From contig NZ_CAKZHY010000020.1 in assembly GCF_936928535.1 (NCBI RefSeq), forward strand, positions 1 to 52,532: a DNA stretch of 52,532 nucleotides. Direction: 5' to 3'. Shown piece after piece: positions 34,228 to 42,945 of this stretch. The notes below the pieces were generated by a model that worked only from the letters and a program-made list of their open reading frames with translations, ran no database searches and was not told the DNA's origin. The translations under genes and the position numbers were made by a program. The DNA is from an uncultured Bradyrhizobium sp. (lineage in GTDB: Bacteria > Pseudomonadota > Alphaproteobacteria > Rhizobiales > Xanthobacteraceae). How positions within the stretch are numbered: the first letter of the stretch is position 1; each line of letters starts with the position of its first letter.

Positions 34228-34497
34228 ATGAAACCCATTATCAGCTCCATTGAAATCGAGAACCGCGTTATTGTCGCCAAATATCAGAGGCTGATGGTCG
34301 GCGCGAAGGTGGTGCTCGTCGAAAAGGCGAGCGGTCGGCAACTGTCGGACACGGTCACCCGGGTCGCATCGCCAGTTCCCGTCGGAGCGCTGCGGATCAG
34401 ATTGCCTGAGGCCATCGAGCCGGGAACATACTTCCTCAGGGCCTTCAACGGGCACGGCGAGGACGCCGCTCAGAGCGCGGACTTCGAGATCGGCTAA
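34228..34497 (+). CDS. Small beta-rich protein of unknown function (89 aa)
   Basis: An 89-residue protein made of alternating strands (IISSIEIENRVIVAKYQR, AKVVLVEKASGRQ, TRVASPVPVGALRIRLPE, GTYFLRAFNGHGE). The pattern is that of a single immunoglobulin-like or carbohydrate-binding beta-sandwich. The frame is open to 34159, but the ATG at 34228 starts the structured part. There is no signal peptide. It precedes the cyc operon by 131 bp, with an 18-bp palindrome between. The function is unknown. Confidence 0.62.
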   Translation: MKPIISSIEIENRVIVAKYQRLMVGAKVVLVEKASGRQLSDTVTRVASPVPVGALRIRLPEAIEPGTYFLRAFNGHGEDAAQSADFEIG

Positions 34498-34541
34498 GCT
34501 GTTGGATTTTCACCGTTTCGGGACCGCGGACGCTCGCGCTG

Positions 34542-34559
34542 AATTGACAATTGTCAATT
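34542..34559. promoter_or_regulatory. Perfect palindrome with FixK/FNR-type box before cycH
   Basis: An 18-bp perfect palindrome (AATTGACAATTGTCAATT) contains TTGA-N6-TCAA at 34544-34557. Placed at -41.5, transcription would begin near 34592, 37 nt before the cycH ATG. Confidence 0.6.
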
Positions 34560-34628
34560 GCCGCATCATCCGGCCGTGGTGTAAAGCCACATAGAGGCGC
34601 GGTTCGCGCGCCACCGGAAGCTTGCCTG

Positions 34629-35744
34629 ATGACGCTATGGTTCGTGTTCGCGCTGATGACGGTCGCGGCGATATTCGCCGTGCTCTGGCCGCTCGGGCGT
34701 GGCGGGCGTCCTGACAATCAAGGCAGCGAGGTCGCGGTCTACAAGGACCAGCTGGCCGAGATCGAGCGTGACCTTGCCGCCGGATTGATCGCCGCGCCGG
34801 AAGCCGAGGCCGCACGCATCGAGATCAGCCGCAGGCTGCTCGCCGCTGATAGTAGCGAGCCCGCACTCGCGCCGAATTCCAGCCTGAAATGGCGCCGTGC
34901 GGCATCCGTTCTGGCGCTCGTCGGCCTGCCCTTGGTGGCGGCCGCGATCTATGTCCCGCTCGGCTCGCCTGCGCTTCGTGATTTCCCGCTGGCGCAGCGG
35001 CAGCGCGGCGCCGAGCCCGGCATGGCGCAGTCGCTCGAGAACCTCGTCGTGCAGGTTCAGCAGCATCTGGAGAAAAATCCAACCGACGGCCGCGGCTGGA
35101 ACGTGCTGGCGCCGGTGCTGGAGCGACTCGGCCGCTTCGACGAGGCCGTGCGCGCCTATCGCAATTCGATCACCTACAATGGCGAGAGCCCGGAGCGTCG
35201 CGCCGATCTCGGTGAGGCGATCACGGCCGCTGCCAATGGCGTGGTGACAGCGGAGGCCAAGGTCGAGTTCGAGCGCGCGCATGCGCTGAGCGCCGACGAT
35301 CCCAAGGCCAACTATTTCCTCGGCCTCGCCGCCGAGCAGGACGGGCGCAAGGATGACGCGACCAATATCTGGCGCGCACTGCTGGCGAAGGCACCGGCGG
35401 ATGCGCCGTGGCGGCCGCTGGTGCAGACCTCGCTGGCACGGGTCGGCGGTGGCGGCGTGACGATGCCGGCGCTGTCCGACGAGACCATCGCGGCATCCAA
35501 GGAGATGAACGACGGCGATCGCAATGCGATGATCCGCGGCATGGTCGAGCGTCTTGCCACGCGTCTCAAGCAGAATGGCGACGACGTCGAGGGTTGGCTG
35601 CGCCTGGTGCGCGCCTATCTTGTGATGGGCGATCGCGACAAGGCGCTCGGTGCCACGACCGACGCCCGCCAGGCGGTCGCCAAGGATGCCGAGCGGCTGC
35701 GCCAGCTCAATGAAGGCCTCAAGAATCTCGGGCTCGACGGATGA
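34629..35744 (+). CDS. cycH: Cytochrome c maturation protein CcmI/CycH
   Basis: A 371-residue inner-membrane apocytochrome chaperone. Two membrane segments (about 2-20 and 92-112) flank a cytoplasmic loop with the leucine-zipper-like [18 protein letters not shown] of CcmI proteins. The periplasmic part has tetratricopeptide-like repeats ([59 protein letters not shown]). It presents apocytochrome c to the CcmF/H haem lyase. The frame is open to 34551, but the ATG at 34629 begins the first helix. It opens the cycHJKL operon, needed for all c-type cytochromes in Bradyrhizobium. Confidence 0.93.
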   Translation: MTLWFVFALMTVAAIFAVLWPLGRGGRPDNQGSEVAVYKDQLAEIERDLAAGLIAAPEAEAARIEISRRLLAADSSEPALAPNSSLKWRRAASVLALVGLPLVAAAIYVPLGSPALRDFPLAQRQRGAEPGMAQSLENLVVQVQQHLEKNPTDGRGWNVLAPVLERLGRFDEAVRAYRNSITYNGESPERRADLGEAITAAANGVVTAEAKVEFERAHALSADDPKANYFLGLAAEQDGRKDDATNIWRALLAKAPADAPWRPLVQTSLARVGGGGVTMPALSDETIAASKEMNDGDRNAMIRGMVERLATRLKQNGDDVEGWLRLVRAYLVMGDRDKALGATTDARQAVAKDAERLRQLNEGLKNLGLDG

Positions 35745-35781
35745 TTGTCGCAGCGCGAGACGAGCGGAGAACGGATACGCC

Positions 35782-36273
35782 ATGACGCGCAAGCAGCGAC
35801 GTATGACCATCATCGGCGGCTCGCTCGCCGTGCTCGCGCTCGCGGCCGCGCTGGTGCTCAATGCGTTGCGCGACTCCATCGTGTTCTTCTCGACCCCGAC
35901 CATGGTGGCCGAGAAGCATGTCCAGCCCGGCAGGCGCTTTCGCCTTGGCGGCCTGGTCCAGCCGGGCTCGCTCCAGCGCGGCGACAATCTCGCCGTGACG
36001 TTCGAGGTTGCCGATGGCGGCGCCAAGCTGCCCGTGGCCTACAAGGGCATTTTGCCGGATCTGTTCCGGGAAGGGCAGGGCGTCGTCGCCGAAGGTGCGC
36101 TCGATGCGAACGGCGTGTTCAAGGCCGACACCGTGCTCGCGAAGCACGACGAGACCTACATGCCCAAGGACGTCGCCGATGCCTTGAAGAAGCAGGGGCA
36201 TTGGAAGGACGATTACGCCGGAAAGCCGGCGGCGACGACGGCACAGGGCAATTCGCAAGGAGCGGTGCGGTGA
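35782..36273 (+). CDS. cycJ: Haem chaperone CcmE/CycJ
   Basis: A 163-residue periplasmic haem chaperone anchored by one N-terminal helix (about 8-28), followed by the OB-fold beta-barrel. The haem-attachment histidine is H122 in [10 protein letters not shown], with Y126 completing the HxxxY motif that defines CcmE. The polar tail after about 140 is typical. The ATG at 35782 is preferred over the long upstream frame; the gap after cycH is 37 bp. The stop overlaps the GTG of cycK. Confidence 0.94.
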   Translation: MTRKQRRMTIIGGSLAVLALAAALVLNALRDSIVFFSTPTMVAEKHVQPGRRFRLGGLVQPGSLQRGDNLAVTFEVADGGAKLPVAYKGILPDLFREGQGVVAEGALDANGVFKADTVLAKHDETYMPKDVADALKKQGHWKDDYAGKPAATTAQGNSQGAVR

Positions 36274-38252
36274 TCGCGGAAGCCGGACATTACGCGCTGG
36301 TGCTGGCGCTCGCGCTGGCATTGATCCAGTCCTTCGTGCCCGTCATCGGCGCGCGCTTGCGCGATCCTGCGCTGATGAACGTGGCGCGCTCGACTGCGCT
36401 CGCGCAGCTGCTGTTCGTCGGTGCCTCGTTCGTTGCGCTTGTGACGCTGCACGTGAACTCGGATTTCTCCGTCGCCAACGTTTACGAGAACTCGCACTCA
36501 ATGAAGCCGCTGATCTACAAGATCACCGGCGTGTGGGGAAATCATGAAGGCTCGATGCTGCTCTGGGTGTCGATCCTCGCTTTGTTTGGCGGGCTGGTCG
36601 CGGCCTTCGGCAATAACCTGCCGCTGTCGCTGCGCGCCCATGTGCTCGCCGTGCAGGCCTGGATCGCGAGCGCCTTCTATCTCTTTATCCTGATCACCTC
36701 GAATCCGTTCCTGCGCATCGCCAATCCGCCGATCGAGGGGCGCGACCTCAATCCGGTGCTCCAGGATATTGGCCTCGCCGTGCATCCGCCGATGCTCTAT
36801 CTCGGCTATGTCGGCTTCTCGATCTCATTCTCTTTCGCCATTGCGGCGCTGCTCGAGGGGCGGATCGACGCGGCCTGGGCGCGCTGGGTGCGGCCGTGGA
36901 CGCTGGTCGCCTGGATCTTCCTGACGCTCGGCATCGCGATGGGCTCCTACTGGGCCTATTACGAGCTCGGCTGGGGCGGCTGGTGGTTCTGGGACCCGGT
37001 CGAGAATGCCTCGCTGATGCCGTGGCTCGCCGGCACCGCGCTGCTGCACTCGGCGCTGGTGATGGAGAAGCGCAATGCGCTGAAGGTCTGGACGATCCTG
37101 CTGTCGATCCTGACCTTCTCGCTCTCGCTGCTCGGCACCTTCCTGGTGCGCTCGGGTGTCATCACCTCCGTGCACGCCTTTGCCAACGATCCGACCCGCG
37201 GCGTCTTCATCCTGCTGATTCTCTGCCTGTTCATCGGCGGCAGCCTGTCGCTGTTCGCCGGGCGTGCGACCTCGTTGAAGCAGGGCGGCCTGTTTGCGCC
37301 GATCTCGCGCGAGGGCGCGCTGGTGCTGAACAATCTGCTACTCACAGTCGCCTGCGCGGTCGTGCTGTTCGGCACGCTCTATCCGCTGGCGATGGAAGTG
37401 CTCGCCGATTTCAAGATGTCCGTGGGCGCGCCGTTCTACAACCTCACCTTCGCACCGCTGTTCGCGCTGTTGCTGCTCGCGGTGCCGTTCGGGCCGATGC
37501 TGGCGTGGAAGCGCGGCGATCTGCTCGGCGTCACCCAGCGCCTGCTGGCGGCGGGCGTCGCCGGTCTTGTCGTGGTCGCCATTGTCTGGGGCTGGACGCG
37601 TGGTGGCAGCGCATTGGCGCCGCTGGCGATCGGGCTTGGCGTCTTCGTCATCGCCGGCGCCGTGACCGATATCGCCGAGCGAACCGGTCTGTTTCGCCTG
37701 CCATTCGCGACAACATTTCATCGCGCCCGCGGCCTGCCGCGCTCGGCCTGGGGCACCGCGTTTGCGCATGCCGGTCTCGGCGTTGCGCTGATCGGGATCG
37801 TCTGCGAGACCACCTGGAACAGCGAATATATCGCGACCATGAAACCGAACGACGTCGCCCAGGTCGCCGGCTATGAGCTCAAGCTCGACGGCCTGCTCGA
37901 GCGCCAGGGGCCGAACTACCGCGAGATGATCGCGCAGTTCAACGTCAGCCACGGTGGTGAAGCACTCAGCGTCATGACGCCGTCGAAGCGCAGCTTCACG
38001 ACGCGCGGCTCTTCGACCACGGAGGCTGCGCTTTTGACCCGCGGGGCGAGCCAGCTCTACATCTCGCTGGGTGACGTCACCGCCGACGGCGCCATCGCCG
38101 TCCGCATCTATCACAAGCCGTTCGTGCTGATGATCTGGTGGGGTCCGGTGCTGATGGCGTTTGGCGGCATGCTGTCTCTGTCCGATCGGCGCCTGCGCGT
38201 CGGCGCGCCGAAGCCGGCGCGCGCCAAGCAGCGCCTGCAACCGGCGGAGTGA
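36270..38252 (+). CDS. cycK: Haem lyase subunit CcmF/CycK
   Basis: A 660-residue polytopic protein with about 14-15 membrane segments. It is the core of the cytochrome c haem lyase, joining haem from CcmE to the apocytochrome CXXCH. The WWD motif is visible as [19 protein letters not shown] in the middle, and conserved histidines ([19 protein letters not shown]) supply haem ligands. A large periplasmic domain lies near the C-terminus. The start is GTG at 36270, overlapping the cycJ stop (GTGA); the frame open to 35745 is antecedent noise. Translational coupling to cycJ is expected. Confidence 0.95.
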   Translation: MIAEAGHYALVLALALALIQSFVPVIGARLRDPALMNVARSTALAQLLFVGASFVALVTLHVNSDFSVANVYENSHSMKPLIYKITGVWGNHEGSMLLWVSILALFGGLVAAFGNNLPLSLRAHVLAVQAWIASAFYLFILITSNPFLRIANPPIEGRDLNPVLQDIGLAVHPPMLYLGYVGFSISFSFAIAALLEGRIDAAWARWVRPWTLVAWIFLTLGIAMGSYWAYYELGWGGWWFWDPVENASLMPWLAGTALLHSALVMEKRNALKVWTILLSILTFSLSLLGTFLVRSGVITSVHAFANDPTRGVFILLILCLFIGGSLSLFAGRATSLKQGGLFAPISREGALVLNNLLLTVACAVVLFGTLYPLAMEVLADFKMSVGAPFYNLTFAPLFALLLLAVPFGPMLAWKRGDLLGVTQRLLAAGVAGLVVVAIVWGWTRGGSALAPLAIGLGVFVIAGAVTDIAERTGLFRLPFATTFHRARGLPRSAWGTAFAHAGLGVALIGIVCETTWNSEYIATMKPNDVAQVAGYELKLDGLLERQGPNYREMIAQFNVSHGGEALSVMTPSKRSFTTRGSSTTEAALLTRGASQLYISLGDVTADGAIAVRIYHKPFVLMIWWGPVLMAFGGMLSLSDRRLRVGAPKPARAKQRLQPAE

Positions 38253-38255
38253 TCG

Positions 38256-38738
38256 ATGCGCCGGATGATGGCCGCTTTCGTCGCGCTGATGCTGCTGGCA
38301 GCGCCTGCGGTGCACGCCGTACAGCCCGACGAGATCATGGCGGATCCCGTGAAAGAGGCCCGCGCGCGCGAATTGTCGCGCGAGCTGCGTTGCATGGTCT
38401 GTCAGAACCAGTCGATTGACGATTCCGATGCACCGCTCGCGCGCGACCTGCGGCTGCTTGTGCGGGAGCGGATCGCGGCCGGCGACAGCAATTCACAGGT
38501 GCTCGATTTCCTGGTCGCGCGCTACGGCGAGTTCGTGCTGCTGAAGCCGCGGTTCGAACGGCAGACCATGCTGCTCTGGCTGCTCGCGCCGCTGCTGCTC
38601 GCCGGTGGCGGCTTCGCGCTGTGGCGGCAAAACCGCCGTCGCGCGCAGGACGGTGCAGATGTACCGACGCCGCCGCTGACGCCGGACGAACAAGCCCGGC
38701 TCGCCGCGTTGATGTCCGAAGACGCGAAATCCTCTTGA
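38256..38738 (+). CDS. cycL: Apocytochrome c thiol reductase CcmH/CycL
   Basis: A 160-residue periplasmic protein with a cleavable signal (about 1-21), the redox motif LRCMVCQNQSI (C46, C49) in a three-helix bundle, and a C-terminal membrane anchor (about 106-124). It reduces the CXXCH thiols of apocytochromes before haem ligation and works with CycH and CycK. It begins 3 bp after cycK and ends the cyc operon. Confidence 0.95.
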   Translation: MRRMMAAFVALMLLAAPAVHAVQPDEIMADPVKEARARELSRELRCMVCQNQSIDDSDAPLARDLRLLVRERIAAGDSNSQVLDFLVARYGEFVLLKPRFERQTMLLWLLAPLLLAGGGFALWRQNRRRAQDGADVPTPPLTPDEQARLAALMSEDAKSS

Positions 38739-38740
38739 AT

Positions 38741-38758
38741 CTACGTAGTGATACGTAG
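38741..38758. promoter_or_regulatory. Inverted repeat before the chemoreceptor gene
   Basis: CTACGTA-GTGA-TACGTAG has perfect 7-base arms, starting 2 bp after the cycL stop and about 90 bp before the next ATG. It is AT-richer than its surroundings and more like a protein-binding dyad than a terminator. The binding factor is unknown. Confidence 0.4.
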
Positions 38759-38847
38759 GGTGTCGGGGGAAGCGCGTTTCATGCTCTGTTGACCTTTGTC
38801 TGGAAACTTGTCGGAAGATTCCATTCCAGATCTTGAGTCCTCAAGCG

Positions 38848-40191
38848 ATGTTCACGAACAGCAATCTGACGATCCGCTTTCTGGTCGGCGCCGTCGTCGC
38901 TGCATTATTGTTCCTGTTGGGCATCGGCGGCGGCACCGGCTTCGTCGCGGTGCTCTACCTCAACAACGAGATCACCGGCCTGTCGTCCGACTTTGCCGCG
39001 CTGAGCGGTCCTGCGCGCGACCACGCGATGCAGATCTATCACCAAGCGCAAGCCGCGTTCTCCTGGTTCCTTGTTGCCTGCGGTATGATCGCAGTCATCG
39101 CCGTCGCGATCTGCCTCGCCACATGGTTCGCCGTACGAAACGGCATCCTCAACCCGCTCGCGGCGATCGTGCATGCGATGCGTGAGGTTGCCGACCAGAA
39201 GTTCGAGACACTGGTTCCGGGCCTCGGCGGCACCAACGAGATCGGGCTGCTCGCCGGCGCGCTGGAGGTGTTCAAGACCAACGGTCTCGAGCGGCGGCGT
39301 CTGACCGAGCAGCAGCTGCATGAAGCCCAGCACCAGGCCGAGCGATCGAAATATCTCGATGGTCGCATCAGAAGTTTCAACGAGCTCGTCGCCAGCGTCG
39401 TCGATAGCGTGGCGTCGTCGGCCGTGCACCTCATGCGCAACGCCGAGACGTTGTCGCACACCGCCAACGACACCAGCACCAAGGCCAACGCGGTCGCCAG
39501 TGCAGCGAGCCAGGCCAGTGGCAGCGTGCAGACGGTTGCGGGCTCCGCTGAAGAAATGACGACCTCGATCGGCACGATCAGCCGCCGTGTCACCGACGCG
39601 ACCCAGCGCGCCGAAGGTGCCGCCACGCAGGCCGAGAAGAGCCGCGACACCATCCACACGCTGTCGGATGCCGCCGACAAGATCGGCGAGGTCGTGCAGC
39701 TCGTGCAAGCGATCGCCTCACAGACCAATCTGCTCGCGCTCAACGCCACGATCGAGGCGGCGCGGGCAGGCGAAGCCGGCAAGGGCTTTGCCGTGGTGGC
39801 TTCCGAAGTGAAGAGCCTTGCGGACCAGACCAGCAAGGCGACCGAGGAGATCACCTCGCACGTCGCCAGCATCCAGGGCATCACCGCGGAGACGCGCGGG
39901 GCGATCGATGCCATCTCGAACACGCTATCGGAGATCTCGTCGATCATGTCCGGCATCGAGGTGGATACGTCCCAGCAGCGCAATGCCACGCAGGACATCA
40001 GCCGCAGCGTCCAGGACGCCGCGCGCGGCACGCTCGACGTCTCCAACCACATCGTCCAGATCACCTCGACCTCGGCCGAGACCGGCCGGATGGCGGCCGA
40101 GGCGCGGGATTCCGCCGCCAGCCTGTCGCAGCAGGCCGCGACCCTGAAGCGCGAAGTCGACGAATTCATCGTCAGCGTCAGGGCGAGTTGA
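38848..40191 (+). CDS. Methyl-accepting chemotaxis protein
   Basis: A 447-residue chemoreceptor. Two membrane helices (about 10-35 and 70-95) flank a periplasmic loop of only about 35-40 residues, too small for a standard ligand domain. HAMP follows, then a cytoplasmic signalling domain with the hairpin tip [20 protein letters not shown] that contacts CheA/CheW. The ATG at 38848 is preferred to TTG at 38833. The short sensor loop suggests sensing through the membrane or through partner proteins. It is a single gene downstream of the cyc operon. Confidence 0.92.
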   Translation: MFTNSNLTIRFLVGAVVAALLFLLGIGGGTGFVAVLYLNNEITGLSSDFAALSGPARDHAMQIYHQAQAAFSWFLVACGMIAVIAVAICLATWFAVRNGILNPLAAIVHAMREVADQKFETLVPGLGGTNEIGLLAGALEVFKTNGLERRRLTEQQLHEAQHQAERSKYLDGRIRSFNELVASVVDSVASSAVHLMRNAETLSHTANDTSTKANAVASAASQASGSVQTVAGSAEEMTTSIGTISRRVTDATQRAEGAATQAEKSRDTIHTLSDAADKIGEVVQLVQAIASQTNLLALNATIEAARAGEAGKGFAVVASEVKSLADQTSKATEEITSHVASIQGITAETRGAIDAISNTLSEISSIMSGIEVDTSQQRNATQDISRSVQDAARGTLDVSNHIVQITSTSAETGRMAAEARDSAASLSQQAATLKREVDEFIVSVRAS

Positions 40192-40333
40192 GGGCGCTTC
40201 GGCGTCGTCTCCGGAACCGGGTTAAGTTCCTGTCAAATCATGATTTTCGGTCTGCGCTAAACTGCCGCAGGCAGGCACGGACTTTATTACAAAAGTTTAA
40301 CCCGCCAGCCAGCGCGCGGTAAGGCGCAAGTCC

Positions 40334-40376
40334 CCATGTTCAGGTCCGCAAGGTGCCATTATCAGGCACCACATGG
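40334..40376 (+). promoter_or_regulatory. Nested hairpin in the degP leader
   Basis: Inner arms GGTGCC (40352-40357) and GGCACC (40365-40370) lie inside outer arms CCATGT (40334-40339) and ACATGG (40371-40376), 24 bp before the degP ATG. It could be an RNA structure controlling expression or a protein site. A second dyad, GGAAC-N8-GTTCC, is at 40213-40230. Confidence 0.4.
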
Positions 40377-40399
40377 ATTTCTAGGCCCTGGAGACCTGC

Positions 40400-41980
40400 A
40401 TGACTGATCGTCCCGATCTCACGAACCTTCCTTCCTTCCGGCAGCGCCGCCGTTCGGTGTTGTCCGCCCGCAGGATCGCGCTGATGGCCTCGGTCGTCGC
40501 CGGTCTCGGTATCGCCGTCCACGGCTTCAGCCCGTCGACCTCGCCCGCGGACCTGTTCTCGAGCCCGGCGCATGCGCAGGTCAACAACGAGGTCAAGAAG
40601 GTCGATCGTCCGATCGGTTTTGCCGACATTGTCGAGCGCGTGAAGCCCTCGGTGATCTCGGTCAAGGTCAACATCAAGGAGAAGACCGCGAGCAACGACG
40701 ACGGCGATGATGCGCAGTCGCCGTTCCAGCCGGGTTCGCCGATGGAGCGCTTCTTCCGCCGCTTCGGCGGTCCGGATGGCATTCCCGGCCTGAAGGGCGG
40801 TGGTCGTGGCCGCGTCGTGCAGGGCCAAGGCTCCGGCTTCTTCATCTCGGCCGACGGCTATGCGGTGACCAACAACCACGTGGTCGACGGCGCCGACAAG
40901 GTCGAGGTCACCACCGACGACGGCAAGACCTACAGCGCCAAGGTGATCGGCACCGACCAGCGGACCGATCTTGCTCTGATCAAGGTCGAGGGCGGCTCGA
41001 ATTTCTCCTTCGCCAAACTCGCGGACAGCAAGCCGCGGATCGGCGACTGGGTGCTCGCGGTCGGCAATCCCTTCGGTCTCGGCGGCACCGTCACCGCGGG
41101 CATCGTCTCGGCCAGCGGCCGCGACATCGGCAACGGCCCCTATGACGATTTCATCCAGATCGACGCGCCCGTGAACAAGGGCAATTCCGGCGGTCCGGCT
41201 TTCGACACCAATGGCGAGGTGATGGGCGTCAACACCGCGATCTACTCGCCGTCCGGCGGCAGCGTCGGCATCGCGTTCTCCATTCCCGCCGCGACGGTGA
41301 AGAGCGTCGTAGCCCAGCTCAAGGACAAGGGCTCGGTCAGCCGCGGCTGGATCGGCGTGCAGATCCAGCCCGTCACCTCCGACATCGCCGACAGCCTCGG
41401 CATGAAGAAGGCCGAAGGCGCGCTGGTGGCGGAGCCGCAGAAGGATGGTCCGGCCGCGAAGGCGGGCATCGAATCCGGCGACGTGATCACGTCGGTCAAC
41501 GGCGAATCCGTCAAGGATGCGCGCGAGCTCGCCCGCACCATCGGCGGCATGGCGCCCGGCGCGGCGGTGAAGCTCAACGTGCTGCACAAGGGCCAGGACA
41601 AGGTCGTGAACCTCACCCTCGGCCAGCTGCCGAACACGGTCGAGGCCAAGGCCGACACCGATAACGACAGCGGCAAGAGCGCCAGCAAGGGCACGGACGT
41701 GCCGAAGCTCGGCATGACCGTTGCGCCCGCCAATTCCGTGGCCGGCGCCGGCAAGGACGGCGTCGTGGTCACCGAAGTCGATCCGAAGAGCGCCGCGGCC
41801 GAACGCGGCTTCAAGGAAGGCGACGTGATTCTCGAAGTCGGCGGCAAGAGCGTGAGCACCGCCGGCGATGTCCGCGATGCCATCACCGCGGCGCGGACCG
41901 ACAACAAGAACAGCGTCCTGATGCGCGTGAAGAGCGGCGGCCAGTCGCGCTTCGTCGCAGTGCCCATCGCCAAAGGCTGA
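40400..41980 (+). CDS. degP: Periplasmic serine protease DegP/HtrA (Do family)
   Basis: A 526-residue Do-family protease/chaperone for misfolded envelope proteins. A basic signal region and hydrophobic stretch (about 25-45) precede a likely AHAQ cleavage near 57. The trypsin-like domain has H160 (TNNHVVDGA), D190 (TDLALIKV) and S263 (GNSGGP). Two PDZ domains follow (about 325-410 and 435-520). The extended GD-rich loop before the protease core is the LA-type regulatory loop. It is upstream of an OmpR/kinase pair, as envelope-stress systems often are, but a strong terminator separates them. Confidence 0.95.
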   Translation: MTDRPDLTNLPSFRQRRRSVLSARRIALMASVVAGLGIAVHGFSPSTSPADLFSSPAHAQVNNEVKKVDRPIGFADIVERVKPSVISVKVNIKEKTASNDDGDDAQSPFQPGSPMERFFRRFGGPDGIPGLKGGGRGRVVQGQGSGFFISADGYAVTNNHVVDGADKVEVTTDDGKTYSAKVIGTDQRTDLALIKVEGGSNFSFAKLADSKPRIGDWVLAVGNPFGLGGTVTAGIVSASGRDIGNGPYDDFIQIDAPVNKGNSGGPAFDTNGEVMGVNTAIYSPSGGSVGIAFSIPAATVKSVVAQLKDKGSVSRGWIGVQIQPVTSDIADSLGMKKAEGALVAEPQKDGPAAKAGIESGDVITSVNGESVKDARELARTIGGMAPGAAVKLNVLHKGQDKVVNLTLGQLPNTVEAKADTDNDSGKSASKGTDVPKLGMTVAPANSVAGAGKDGVVVTEVDPKSAAAERGFKEGDVILEVGGKSVSTAGDVRDAITAARTDNKNSVLMRVKSGGQSRFVAVPIAKG

Positions 41981-42057
41981 CAAGGGCTGAGCCTCAGGAG
42001 GCTTACGACATGAAGGGTGTCGCCGGCATCAGTCGCCCCCGCCGTCGGCACTCTTCC

Positions 42058-42126
42058 GGGGAGCAGCGCAATGCCTGCTCCCCACGCCTACCTTCCGGTG
42101 GAATTACGCCCCCCTCCGTCGGAAGG
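42058..42126 (+). other. Two tandem hairpins after degP
   Basis: The first hairpin has perfect 9-base arms GGGGAGCAG (42058-42066) and CTGCTCCCC (42075-42083). The second has CCTTCCG (42091-42097) and CGGAAGG (42120-42126) around a 22-nt loop. They precede the terminator and may protect the degP mRNA 3' end. Confidence 0.5.
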
Positions 42127-42130
42127 TCTA

Positions 42131-42169
42131 GGGCGGTGAGGTCCCCCCAGCTTCACCGCCCGCCTTTTT
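42131..42169 (+). terminator. Rho-independent terminator after degP
   Basis: Nine-base arms GGGCGGTGA and TCACCGCCC with a 13-nt loop, then GCC and five T. It is a strong canonical terminator, separating degP from the following regulator operon. Confidence 0.8.
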
Positions 42170-42264
42170 GCCTACCCCGGGTCTCGCTCACTCGGCTTGC
42201 ATGCGATTGCCGCTCGCGCCATGTTTAGAGAAGGTTGACCTCCTTGACCGCCGCCGAACGCACG

Positions 42265-42945
42265 ATGCGCCTCCTCATCATCGAAGACGACCGCGAATCC
42301 GCCGACTATCTCGTGAAGGCGTTTCGCGAGGTCGGACACATTGCAGACCACGCTGGTGACGGCGAGGAGGGCCTCGCCATGGCCGAGAACGGCGATTACG
42401 ACGTGCTGGTGGTCGATCGCATGCTGCCCAAGCGCGACGGGCTGTCGCTGATCGGCTCGCTGCGCGACAAAGGCGACACGACGCCGGTGCTGATCCTGTC
42501 CGCACTCGGTCAGGTCGACGACCGCATCAAGGGCCTGCGCGCCGGCGGCGACGACTATCTGCCAAAGCCCTATTCCTTCGCCGAGCTGCTCGCCCGCGTC
42601 GAGGTGCTGTCGCGCCGCCGCGGCGGACCTGCCGAGGACACGCTTTACCGGGTCGGCGACCTCGAGCTCGACCGGCTCTCCCACCGCGTCGCCCGCGGCA
42701 AGGACGAGCTGACGCTGCAGCCGCGCGAATTCCGCCTGCTCGAATACCTCATGAAGCATGCCGGCCAGGTGGTGACGCGCACCATGCTGCTGGAGAACGT
42801 CTGGGATTATCATTTCGATCCGCAGACCAACGTGATCGACGTGCACATTTCGCGGCTGCGCTCCAAGATCGACAAGGGTTTTGAGCGGCCGCTGCTGCAC
42901 ACGATCCGCGGCGCTGGGTACATGATCCGTGACGGCATTCGGTAA
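42265..42945 (+). CDS. OmpR-family response regulator
   Basis: A 226-residue response regulator with a receiver domain (EDD 8-9 region, D51 in VVDRMLPKRDG, KPY near 101) and a C-terminal winged helix (FRLLEYLMKHAGQVVTRTML ... IRGAGYMI). The ATG at 42265 begins the receiver exactly; TTGs at 42235 and 42244 would add 7-10 residues, and the second has a GAAGG before it, so it remains possible. It is followed by its kinase with a 17-bp overlap. The location after degP suggests envelope-stress control, of CpxR-like logic, but this is inference. Confidence 0.9.
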   Translation: MRLLIIEDDRESADYLVKAFREVGHIADHAGDGEEGLAMAENGDYDVLVVDRMLPKRDGLSLIGSLRDKGDTTPVLILSALGQVDDRIKGLRAGGDDYLPKPYSFAELLARVEVLSRRRGGPAEDTLYRVGDLELDRLSHRVARGKDELTLQPREFRLLEYLMKHAGQVVTRTMLLENVWDYHFDPQTNVIDVHISRLRSKIDKGFERPLLHTIRGAGYMIRDGIR

